Shown here one piece after another: positions 26,295-33,634 of a DNA stretch of 64,000 nt. The stretch comes from Breoghania sp. (GTDB taxonomy: Bacteria; Pseudomonadota; Alphaproteobacteria; Rhizobiales; Stappiaceae). The stretch is taken from the NCBI RefSeq assembly GCF_963674635.1, contig NZ_OY771475.1:2604001-2668000 (forward strand). Direction: 5' to 3'. The position numbers were made by a program, and so were the translations under genes. Every line of letters starts with the position of its first letter. The first letter of the stretch is position 1. The notes below the pieces were generated by a model that made no database searches, was not told the origin of the DNA, and worked only from the letters and a program-made list of their open reading frames with translations.

Positions 26295-26328
26295 GCATAT
26301 CTTCAAGCACAAGTCGTATCGAAACTGC

Positions 26329-26346
26329 ATGACGTGGCGATGACAC
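26329..26346 (-). promoter_or_regulatory. Weak Pho box upstream of phnG
   Basis: The minus strand reads GTGTCATCGCCACGTCAT: 7-mers GTGTCAT (6 of 7 to CTGTCAT) and ACGTCAT (5 of 7), spaced by 4 nt. It is 35 bp upstream of the candidate PhnF operator in the phnG direction. It is weaker than the phnC Pho box. Confidence 0.45.
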
Positions 26347-26511
26347 AAACGATCCCGCCACCGGGGACATGACAGGGAGGAAGGCAGCAGCTATGTCGGG
26401 AAGACTGGATATCTCGGCGCGGTCCGTTCGGCGCTTTTGCGCGCACGTCGTCGGCTCTGCCGGGATCTGCTCGGACGGCATGGATCATGGCGCGGCAGAG
26501 ATAACGGCGCG

Positions 26512-27366
26512 ATGACGCCCAACACCAAGAACAGGCAGGCCAAAATGGCGAAGCCGGACATGCAGAAACAGGAAGCCCCCGTGCCCAGAACGCCGTTGGA
26601 CGAAACAAGCGAGCTGACTTGTGACCTGACAGACCAGGCCTCACTCTCCATGGAGCGCAGCAAGGGCGTCGCGCTCTGGCGGCAGATCGCAGAACAGTTG
26701 AAGCGCGACATCCGCTCCGGCGTTTGGGGTCAGGGTGCGAAACTGCCGACCGAATCAGAGCTTTCCGAGCGATTCGGGGTCAACCGCCACACGATTCGCC
26801 GCGCGGTCGGCGAGCTCGCCAATGAGGGGATCGTCTCCTCCAGGCAGGGGCGCGGCACTTTCGTGGAAAGCGCGCCGATCAGCTATCCCATCGGCTCGCG
26901 CACCCGGTTTTCGGAGATCATTTCGCGGCAGGCCCGCGAACCTGGCGGACGGCTGATCTCGTCTTTTCGCGAGACCGCCGCCCCCTGGCTGACGGAGAAG
27001 CTGAAGCTTCCTGCAGGAGCAACCGTGCACCGGCTGGAGACATTGCATGTGGCAGACGGATTGCCGGTCTCCGTCTCCACCGCGTGGTTTCCCGCCGCGC
27101 GTTTTCCCGATCTCGTGATGCACTATGCGGAGACCGGCTCGGTGACCAAGGCGCTCGCCGCCCATGGGGTGAGCGACTATTCTCGCGCCCGGACAGACAT
27201 TTCCGCGCGACTTGCGGAGCCGGACGAGGCCCGTCTTCTGCAAATCGCCCCGACGGCCCCGGTCCTTGTCACCGCTGTCCTCAACACCGACAAGGACGGC
27301 CAACCGATCCAGGTCGCGCGAACACGTTTTGCGGCGGAGCGAATCCAGTTGACGGTGGAAAGCTGA
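26512..27366 (+). CDS. phnF: GntR-family phosphonate regulator PhnF
   Basis: The protein has about 284 residues. A GntR winged helix begins at LWRQIAEQLKRDIRSGVWGQGAKLPTESELSERFGVNRHTIRRAVGELANEGIVSSRQGRGTFV. A UTRA ligand domain of the HutC/PhnF type follows (about residues 130-280). Divergent placement to phnG marks it as the local regulator, and a candidate operator lies in between. The start is uncertain: ATGs at 26512, 26545 and 26650 are in frame and none has a strong ribosome site. The last would remove a long charged N-terminal extension not expected in PhnF. Confidence 0.9.
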   Translation: MTPNTKNRQAKMAKPDMQKQEAPVPRTPLDETSELTCDLTDQASLSMERSKGVALWRQIAEQLKRDIRSGVWGQGAKLPTESELSERFGVNRHTIRRAVGELANEGIVSSRQGRGTFVESAPISYPIGSRTRFSEIISRQAREPGGRLISSFRETAAPWLTEKLKLPAGATVHRLETLHVADGLPVSVSTAWFPAARFPDLVMHYAETGSVTKALAAHGVSDYSRARTDISARLAEPDEARLLQIAPTAPVLVTAVLNTDKDGQPIQVARTRFAAERIQLTVES

Positions 27367-27421
27367 CGCGGCCAGATCGGCATCGAGGTTCGCAGCAAGG
27401 CCGCCCCCGGTGCACTCGCAA

Positions 27422-28225
27422 TCAGGCCGACTTCGCTGCAACCAGGCTGTAACACATGGGGATCTGCGCAGCCCGCCCCTGATAGAGGTCATATTGCGGC
27501 TCACGGTTGCTGTGGGGGTATTCCGTCAGCTCGCAGATCTGCAGCCCCGCCTTCGCACAGGCCGTCACGATGGCTCCCATGGTGTGCACGAACCAGTACC
27601 CGGTTTCGCCCTTGCCGTGATCCTGTCCGTCATAGGTGATGATCTCTTCGATCTCCTGAGGGCTGCTATCGAAATAGCTGTAGGCCGGCTCATACGGTGT
27701 GGCGCTGGCGGGGTCGAAGACCTCCAGAATCGGATGCGTCTCGTAAATGACAAGACGTCCCCCATCTGCCAACAGACCCGCCACGATCCGGAAGAAAGCG
27801 GGCAGGTCCGGCATCCAGTTCAGGACGCCGATCGTGATCAGGCCCATATCGAATGTGCCTAGCCCGGACGGGAGGTCATAAATATCGGCTTCGACCAGCT
27901 TCACATCGGCCCCGCAGGCCGAAGCCAATCGCGCCCCTTGCGAAAGAAACGCGGCTGACTGGTCAATCCCCAGTTTCGGCACGAGGCCCAAAGCCCGCAG
28001 AGACAAAAGCTCGCGCGCATTGTTGCAGCCAACCTGGAATGCAGTTCCCCCTGTGAGGTTCAGGGCACGAATTGTCTCGGTCAGATGGCTGTCCAGCACC
28101 GAAAACCCGGGTTCGCCGGCCTGTGCAAGAAGGGCATCCCATTGCGCGCCCTGCTCATGAAGCGGTGCGGAGACCTCCCAAACAGCGCGGTTTGCCGCCG
28201 TATAATCGGAGATTTTCTTCGTCAT
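27422..28225 (-). CDS. Class I SAM-dependent methyltransferase
   Basis: The 267-residue protein has a Rossmann methyltransferase core. Motif I is a variant, AFQVGCNNARELLSL, in place of the usual GxGxG. The post-I acidic strand is LGIDQSAAFLSQGAR, the Asp region is KLVEADIYDLP, and motif IV is FDMGLITIGVLNWMPDL, followed by LLADGGRLVIYETHP. The acceptor is unknown. It is convergent with phnF (55 bp apart) and upstream of the tRNA-Arg, with no operon partner. Similar proteins are generally annotated only as class I methyltransferases. Confidence 0.85.
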   Translation of the reverse strand: MTKKISDYTAANRAVWEVSAPLHEQGAQWDALLAQAGEPGFSVLDSHLTETIRALNLTGGTAFQVGCNNARELLSLRALGLVPKLGIDQSAAFLSQGARLASACGADVKLVEADIYDLPSGLGTFDMGLITIGVLNWMPDLPAFFRIVAGLLADGGRLVIYETHPILEVFDPASATPYEPAYSYFDSSPQEIEEIITYDGQDHGKGETGYWFVHTMGAIVTACAKAGLQICELTEYPHSNREPQYDLYQGRAAQIPMCYSLVAAKSA

Positions 28226-28372
28226 CGGCTCGGCTCCTTGAAGCGCACGCTAAGCCCCGCACACGTCTCTTCTCCACGCTTGATGACGTCGAGAGCGAGT
28301 TCGGTTTGCGGGTTAAACAAGGGGAATGCAGGGACCCAGACGGCACTTGAGATTTTGTGGCCAGGCGTGGCG

Positions 28373-28396
28373 GCCATTGCCGTGAAGGGCAATGGC
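28373..28396 (-). terminator. Hairpin at the 3' end of tRNA-Arg
   Basis: A perfect 9-bp stem GCCATTGCC/GGCAATGGC with a 6-nt loop starts inside the tRNA CCA end. No T-tract follows on the minus strand, so it may be a processing or weak termination structure rather than a classical terminator. Confidence 0.35.
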
Positions 28397-28469
28397 GCGC
28401 CGGGGAGGATTCGAACCCCCGACCCCCAGATTCGTAGTCTGGTGCTCTATCCAGCTGAGCTACCGGCGC
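28393..28469 (-). tRNA. tRNA-Arg (anticodon ACG)
   Basis: The 77-nt cloverleaf includes an encoded CCA. The acceptor stem is GCGCCGG with CCGGCGC, discriminator G. The D-arm starts TAGCTCAGCTGGAT, and the anticodon stem-loop is CCAGA-CTACGAA-TCTGG, giving anticodon ACG (read as ICG after A-to-I editing by TadA). The T-arm contains GGTTCGAATCC. It would decode CGU, CGC and CGA arginine codons. Confidence 0.97.
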
Positions 28470-28668
28470 CTGCCGTGGGCTTATCGCCCGGGTCGTCGCG
28501 GATGGGAGACATCCGCTTTCCGTTCTCTGCGGCCCGTGTGGAACCGTCCCGAACAGGGCGCTACTCCTACTGCCTAAGTTCGAGGAATGCAAGGGCACAA
28601 AAACGGAAAAATCCACCTTGTGCAAACTCATCCACCGAACTGTGGAATTCCCCGTCCCCGACCATCGT

Positions 28669-30228
28669 TCAGTTGAGCGCCGGCCCGTCCGCCCGTTCCG
28701 CCGATTTCCCTTCATTTTGCCGCAGCGAACCGCTTGTCCCGCCTTGCGAGGCACGGGCGCGGGCGAGATCAAGCGGTCTGTCGGGCAGGGTGATACGGAA
28801 CGACGCACCGACCGTGGCGTCCTCCAGAACGATCTCCCCGCCATGGGCGCGCACCAGTTCCGACGCAATCGCGAGTCCCAGTCCCGTCCCGCCCGGACGC
28901 GCGGAGGCGCGAAAGGCCTGAAAGAGATTCGGACGAACAGCGGCGGGAACCCCGGGGCCGGTATCGTTGATGCGGATGGTCACCACGGAGCCGTGCCGTT
29001 CGGCCTCCACCGCCAACCGCTTGACCACCGCCGGGTCGTCCTCGCCCTTCAGGGCCTGAACCGCATTGCGGCAGATATTCATCAACACGCGGAAAATCTG
29101 TTCCGGATCGGCATCGATCTCCATGTCCGCGTCGACGCGGTTTTCCCAGGTGATCGTATCGCTGTCCGACAGCCCCAGGACCTGCGCGACATCGTCAGCG
29201 ATACGCGACAAGTGCACGAGGCGACGCGCAGGCGGGGCCTCCTGCGCTCGTCCGTAGGAAAGCACCGCACGGGTGTAGCCGACAGCACGATCGAGAGTGG
29301 AAACGATCTTGGGTGCGAGACGGGCCGCCAAGGGGTCCGGGCTCGTTTCCAAACGCTCAAGGAAGAGCTGCGCGGAGGCCAGAAGGTTTCGCAGATCATG
29401 GTTGATCTTCGAAACGGCAAGACCGAGATCGGCCAGCCTGCGCTGCTGGTGCAAGGTCTGGCCAAGCGTCGTCTGCATGGTCGCAAGGCGCTTTTCCGCA
29501 TCACCGATTTCATCGGCGCGCCCCGACGGCTCAATGATGCGCGAGGCATCCTGTGGCGCCTCGCCGAAGCGGGCCATATTGGCCGAGAGCCGCTGCAAGG
29601 GACGCACGAAAAGCCAACGCAGGCTCACATAGACGAGGGAGGCGGTGACCATGGAGATGACCAGCGACAGGAGGAGAATGCGCCAGGAAAAGCCCAGCAT
29701 CGCCGCGCGAAGTGGCGCCTCCGGCATGACGATCTCGATATTGCCGCTCATGCCCATTTCCGCCTTTCCGATGGCGCGGAGGGTGCGGTGCTCACCGTAA
29801 AGGAGCGTGTCGAAGGACTGCAGGATGGCGGTGGTTGCGTCCATCGTGTTCATGTCGACGAGTTCGTCGACCATGGGCGGCATGGCATTCATGGCGATTA
29901 GGCGACGGGCGGGCCCATCATTGAGCGCGATCGCAGATGCGCCGGTCGCCGCCAGAAGACGGGTCTGAAGTGCGGGCGAGATCACATCGGACTCCGCCAG
30001 AACCGCGGCGGCGACGGCTGCGGTGCGCAACCTGTCGGACAGCCAGTTATTTCGGAAATTGGCTATCGAGGGAACGAAGATCAGCACTTCGCTGAGCATG
30101 ACGAAAATGACGGTCAGGATCAGGAGCTTTGCCGACAGGCCAAGCCTGCTCCGTGACGTGACCTCCCCCACATCATCGACAGATCGGCTGTTTTCACTCG
30201 TTTCCGGCATCACGGCTTTCAAGCGCAT
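28669..30228 (-). CDS. Membrane sensor histidine kinase
   Basis: The protein has about 519 residues with two transmembrane segments (about 30-55 and 180-205) around a periplasmic sensor domain, then HAMP. The dimerisation helix has the H-box LGLAVSKINHDLRNLLASAQLFLERL, of the HDLRN type seen in NtrB-like kinases. The ATPase domain has N-box NICRNAVQAL, G1 NDTGPGVP and G2 GGTGLGLAIASELV. The C-terminal 30 residues are polar. No response regulator gene is in the window, so it is an orphan. It begins 23 bp after the flavoprotein gene stop and probably shares its transcript. An ATG at 30210 is an alternative start. Confidence 0.88.
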   Translation of the reverse strand: MRLKAVMPETSENSRSVDDVGEVTSRSRLGLSAKLLILTVIFVMLSEVLIFVPSIANFRNNWLSDRLRTAAVAAAVLAESDVISPALQTRLLAATGASAIALNDGPARRLIAMNAMPPMVDELVDMNTMDATTAILQSFDTLLYGEHRTLRAIGKAEMGMSGNIEIVMPEAPLRAAMLGFSWRILLLSLVISMVTASLVYVSLRWLFVRPLQRLSANMARFGEAPQDASRIIEPSGRADEIGDAEKRLATMQTTLGQTLHQQRRLADLGLAVSKINHDLRNLLASAQLFLERLETSPDPLAARLAPKIVSTLDRAVGYTRAVLSYGRAQEAPPARRLVHLSRIADDVAQVLGLSDSDTITWENRVDADMEIDADPEQIFRVLMNICRNAVQALKGEDDPAVVKRLAVEAERHGSVVTIRINDTGPGVPAAVRPNLFQAFRASARPGGTGLGLAIASELVRAHGGEIVLEDATVGASFRITLPDRPLDLARARASQGGTSGSLRQNEGKSAERADGPALN

Positions 30229-30251
30229 TTCAACTGCTATGGGGGAGCACC

Positions 30252-31685
30252 TTAGCCGAAGATGCGCAGGAAACGAACAAGTGCGCGAACCCACGGGCTC
30301 TCAAGAGAGCCGGAATAGTAGCCGATGGCGGCCCGTTTGCCGGTTTCCGACAGGGTCGGGTAAGGCAATGTCAGCCCCGCGATTGCGGAGACCTTCAGCC
30401 GTCGCGACACAGCAAGCGCCCACATGCCGATCAACTCGCCCGCGTTTTCGCCGACAATCGTCACGCCCAGAATACGGCCGCGCTTGTCGGTGAGTATCTT
30501 CACGAAGCCCTGAGCGATTCCCTCTGCCCGCGCCCGGTCGTTTTCCGCGAGTTCGGCACGCAGCACCTTCATGCCGTCGCCGTGCGCTTCGCGCGCTTCG
30601 GCTTCGCTCAGTCCGACATGGGCAAGCTCCGGATCGCAATAGGTGACACGCGGCACCAGATGCGGCCGATTGCGCACCGGCAGGCGAAACAGAATCGCCC
30701 TCACCACAAGCCCAGCATGATAATTGGCGGCATGGGTGAATTGCAGCCCGCCCGCCACGTCGCCAATGGCGTAGACGCGGCGGTTGGACGTCCTGAGATC
30801 GGGATCGACGCGAATGCCGCCGCGCTCGAAATCGACACCTGCCGCCTCAAGCCCCAGATCGGCAATGTTGGGACTGCGTCCGACCGCCACCAGAAGATGG
30901 GACCCGGTAATACGCTCCTGCGCTTCACCTTCGCGTTCGATGATGACGGTGCGAGCGCTCTCCTGCCCCTCGACCCGCACGACCTTCGCGCCCTCATGGA
31001 CCGCCACACCCTCCGCGCGCAGGGCAGACAACACCAGCGCGGCGGCTTCCGGATCCTCGCGCGACAGGGCCTTGTTGGCTTCCAGAACGGTCACGCCCGC
31101 GCCCAGACGGCGATAGGCCTGAGCGAGTTCGATGCCGATGGGCCCACCCCCGACGATGATCAGGTGATCGGGACGTTGGGTGAGATCAAAGATCGTTTCG
31201 TTGGTGAGATAGCCAGTCTCGGCAAGGCCCGGAATGGGCGGGATAGCCGGCGAAGAGCCTGTCGCGATGACGAATCGTCTGGCCTTGATGCGGGTTCCAT
31301 CCGCCTCCACGGTCTCCGAATCGACAAAACGAGCGTGCGATTGCAGAACGACGACACCGAGATCCTCGAAACGGCCCACCGAATCATGTGGCGCAATGGC
31401 GGCGATGACGGAGCGCAGATGCGCCTGCGTCCGAGCGAAATCCATGACCGGCTCCACCGACGCGACGCCAAGCCCCCTGTCGTTGCGCATGATGTGGGCC
31501 CGATGCGCTGCGGCGATGAGAGACTTGGAGGGGACGCAGCCGTAATTGAGGCAATCTCCGCCCATCAGCCCCTTTTCGATCAGCACCACTTCCACGCCGA
31601 AAGCCGCGGCGGCGGCGGCGACGCTCAAGCCGCCACTGCCGGCACCAATGACGCATATGTCCGGTGTCAGGATATTGCCGGTCAT
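30252..31685 (-). CDS. Mercuric-reductase-like FAD disulfide oxidoreductase
   Basis: The 477-residue class I pyridine nucleotide-disulfide oxidoreductase has FAD dinucleotide motif CVIGAGSGGLSVAAAAA and redox-active pair GGDCLNYGCVPSKSL. The NAD(P)H motif is LIIVGGGPIGIELAQ, the second FAD motif is RVYAIGDVAGG, and the dimerisation domain contains VTYCDPELAHVGLSEAEA. It lacks the N-terminal metal-binding domain and C-terminal Cys pair of true MerA. The GMWALAVSRRLKVSAIAGLTLPYPTLSE tail is typical of the group that accompanies TVP38 proteins. Its substrate is unknown. The ATG at 31685 overlaps the TVP38 stop (ATGA). Confidence 0.9.
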   Translation of the reverse strand: MTGNILTPDICVIGAGSGGLSVAAAAAAFGVEVVLIEKGLMGGDCLNYGCVPSKSLIAAAHRAHIMRNDRGLGVASVEPVMDFARTQAHLRSVIAAIAPHDSVGRFEDLGVVVLQSHARFVDSETVEADGTRIKARRFVIATGSSPAIPPIPGLAETGYLTNETIFDLTQRPDHLIIVGGGPIGIELAQAYRRLGAGVTVLEANKALSREDPEAAALVLSALRAEGVAVHEGAKVVRVEGQESARTVIIEREGEAQERITGSHLLVAVGRSPNIADLGLEAAGVDFERGGIRVDPDLRTSNRRVYAIGDVAGGLQFTHAANYHAGLVVRAILFRLPVRNRPHLVPRVTYCDPELAHVGLSEAEAREAHGDGMKVLRAELAENDRARAEGIAQGFVKILTDKRGRILGVTIVGENAGELIGMWALAVSRRLKVSAIAGLTLPYPTLSETGKRAAIGYYSGSLESPWVRALVRFLRIFG

Positions 31686-32515
31686 GCCTCGCCTCCCGCC
31701 TGTTTCCGCCGCCATTTCTTCAGCACGACCGGAATGAGCGCAGCCCCCCCAAGAGCCAGGAAAGCGACGATCATCTCCCCCGTGATCAACGCGGAAACCT
31801 CGATGGAACATGCCCCACGCGCGACACAGCCCGGATCCGCCTCTTCCTGTGCCTCGATCAGGCTGTCGAGGCCGGAGCCCAGGAACGCATAGGCGTAGGT
31901 TCCCGGCAGGATTCCGATGAAGGTGGCGAGCGTGTAGGTACGCAATGGCACCTCCACCAACGCGGGCACCACATTGACAAGCCAGAAGGGAAAGATCGGC
32001 GTCAGGCGCAGGAACAGGAGATAGTTGAACGCATCCTCACGCAGGCCCCGCGCCAGGCGCCGGGTGGCAGGTCCGGCGCGGCGTTTCAAGGCGCCGCCGA
32101 ATGAGCTGGAGGCCACGAGAAACACGATCACCGCGCCCGAGGTGGCTGCAAAGGCGGTCATGGTCCCGGCCGAAAGCGCCCCGAAAAGCAATCCGCCCGC
32201 AAGGGTGAGCAGGGAAGCTCCTGGAAAGGACAACGCCACGCAGGCTACGTAGACCAAGCAAAAGACGGTCGCCGTCGCCCAGTAATGGGCATCGACCAGC
32301 TCATCCAGCTCGTCGCGGTGCCGAATGAGCTCGGTGAGGGTCAGGTATCTGTGCCAGCCCATGGCGTAGCCCAGAACCATGGCCGCGATCAAAAGCGCCA
32401 AAGGCAACCAGCGTCGCGCTCTCCCGGCGCGATCTCCCACGCCTGTCTGCGGCGCGTCTCCAGCCGGTTTCTCGCTCGCATCGGCCCTGAGGTTTCCCCG
32501 TTGGGGTCTTTGCAT
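31682..32515 (-). CDS. TVP38/TMEM64 (VTT-domain) membrane protein
   Basis: The 277-residue inner-membrane protein has about six hydrophobic segments. The VTT core is visible: SFPGASLLTLAGGLLFGALSAGTMTAFAATSGAVIVF and LRLTPIFPFWLVNVVPALVEVPLRTYTLATFIGILPGTYAYAFLGSGL. DedA/TVP38 proteins are linked to lipid scrambling or carrier-lipid transport. It is translationally coupled to the flavoprotein and is first in this three-gene unit. The ATG at 32515 (MQRPQRGN) is preferred; an earlier in-frame start adds 15 unconserved residues. Confidence 0.88.
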   Translation of the reverse strand: MQRPQRGNLRADASEKPAGDAPQTGVGDRAGRARRWLPLALLIAAMVLGYAMGWHRYLTLTELIRHRDELDELVDAHYWATATVFCLVYVACVALSFPGASLLTLAGGLLFGALSAGTMTAFAATSGAVIVFLVASSSFGGALKRRAGPATRRLARGLREDAFNYLLFLRLTPIFPFWLVNVVPALVEVPLRTYTLATFIGILPGTYAYAFLGSGLDSLIEAQEEADPGCVARGACSIEVSALITGEMIVAFLALGGAALIPVVLKKWRRKQAGGEA

Positions 32516-33046
32516 TGGGATTCCGTTCTCTGCGCGATTGCCGTTGCCCGGGCACCACACTCTGTCAGGATTCTTGTCATTGAGCTTGGCGTGCGTCCCG
32601 ACATTTCGGCCGAGAGGTTGGCCTTGTCTGTTGAGGCCTATCTAATCTCTAGATACGGAAAACGCGCAGACTATTCTGTCTTCTCACCCGAAATTGATGA
32701 CCTGAAACCGATACTTCAAGTCGCTGTGAGCCAGAATGGACGGCATATGGGAGCTGGGCAGACGGGCTTTGCCGACCCGAGGCGATGGCGACCTGCAGCA
32801 TGGAGATCGGTGTATCGCGAGGATGATTGCGCCGAATGCGTTGACTTAGGCAAACGCCCCCCGTATAAGCGCGCTCCATCAGGACCTGTCGCCCGACCGG
32901 TCTCTTTCGGCTGTGGTTTTGCACCTGATGTGCCCATACCTGAAAAGACATGCGCTTGATTGAGCGCGGCGGGCGCAGCCTCAGCCGAACATCGATCGTC
33001 AGAAGTCTGTTTAAGTCAAGGGCCGCGTCCGGCGCGGTGGGAAATC
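32516..33046. other. 531-bp region upstream of rpmH
   Basis: This is a non-coding stretch between divergent TVP38 and rpmH. The right half carries the rpmH promoter at 32841-32869, leaving a leader of about 170 nt. Open frames of 70-220 codons across it lack conservation. No DnaA-box cluster was recognised, although rpmH can lie near an origin in other bacteria. Confidence 0.6.
32841..32869 (+). promoter_or_regulatory. Sigma-70 promoter for rpmH-rnpA-yidC
   Basis: TTGACT at 32841-32846 and TATAAG at 32864-32869 are separated by exactly 17 nt. The first gene downstream on this strand is rpmH at 33047. The near-consensus hexamers suit a strongly expressed ribosomal-protein operon. Confidence 0.75.
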
Positions 33047-33181
33047 ATGAAGCGCACGTATCAGCCGAGCCGCCTTGTCCGCAAGCGTCGCCACGGGTTC
33101 CGTTCCCGCATGGCCACGAAGAATGGCCGTCAGGTCATCGCCCGTCGGCGCGCCAAGGGCCGCAAGCGCCTGTCCGCATAA
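33047..33181 (+). CDS. rpmH: 50S ribosomal protein L34
   Basis: The 44-residue highly basic protein MKRTYQPSRLVRKRRHGFRS... ending RRRAKGRKRLSA is bL34, a component of the large ribosomal subunit. Length and sequence are standard. An upstream extension of the frame to 32960 is not conserved. rnpA follows after 23 bp. Confidence 0.99.
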   Translation: MKRTYQPSRLVRKRRHGFRSRMATKNGRQVIARRRAKGRKRLSA

Positions 33182-33204
33182 GGTACGAATGAGGCGGATG
33201 GCAC

Positions 33205-33618
33205 ATGAGCACACCGCCCTTTTCCATACCTACGCTTAAAAAGCGCACCGAGTTTCTCGCTGTCGCCAAAGGCACGCGAGCGCCTCGGCGCGCTTTTGTG
33301 CTGCAAGCCCTGTGCGGACGTGAAAGCGGCAACTTGCCGCGTGTCGGCTACACCGTCACAAAAAAGACGGGCAATGCTGTAGAACGCAACCGCATAAAGC
33401 GCCGCCTGCGGGCCGCCATTCGGGCCGTAGCGCCCGAGGCTGCCCACGAGGCGTGCGACTATGTCCTGATCGGGCGCAAAGCAGCGCTCGACATATCCTT
33501 TTCGGACCTGAAAAAGGATCTGGCTGCGGGTTTTGCCCGCGTGCACCGGGACGCAACCGACGCCGTGCGCACGCGCAGCGGCAAGCCCAACACCGCGCCC
33601 AAGGCGAAACCAGAGTAA
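33205..33618 (+). CDS. rnpA: Ribonuclease P protein component
   Basis: The 137-residue basic protein partners the RNase P RNA in tRNA 5' maturation. The family signature is GNAVERNRIKRRLRAAIRAV near residue 55, preceded by LPRVGYTVTKKTGNAV. It has a slightly extended polar C-terminus (RTRSGKPNTAPKAKPE). The start MSTPPFSIPTLKKRTEFLAVAKG fits the family. It lies between rpmH and yidC in the classical order, with 16 bp to yidC. Confidence 0.97.
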   Translation: MSTPPFSIPTLKKRTEFLAVAKGTRAPRRAFVLQALCGRESGNLPRVGYTVTKKTGNAVERNRIKRRLRAAIRAVAPEAAHEACDYVLIGRKAALDISFSDLKKDLAAGFARVHRDATDAVRTRSGKPNTAPKAKPE

Positions 33619-33634
33619 CGGTGAGACCAGAGGC

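Larger units (their letters stand above)
26046..26511. other. phnG-phnF divergent control region
   Basis: This 466-bp region between the divergent phnG and phnF starts holds a Pho-box-like pair at 26329-26346 and an AT-rich candidate operator at 26275-26294. A TATAGAT on the minus strand inside the operator is a plausible -10. The 110-codon minus-strand open frame here has no family resemblance and is not called. Confidence 0.6.
28226..28668. other. Intergenic region with tRNA-Arg
   Basis: This 443-bp stretch between the methyltransferase start and the histidine-kinase stop holds the tRNA-Arg gene at 28393-28469 and a 9-bp hairpin at its 3' side. Open frames crossing the tRNA on either strand are spurious. 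Confidence 0.8.

Noticed and set aside
28085..28921. 278-codon open frame across the tRNA-Arg gene
   Set aside because: It runs through a convincing tRNA and antisense into two supported genes.
32516..33046. Replication origin near rpmH
   Set aside because: No clustered DnaA boxes or dnaA gene were seen. Gene order alone does not support an origin here.
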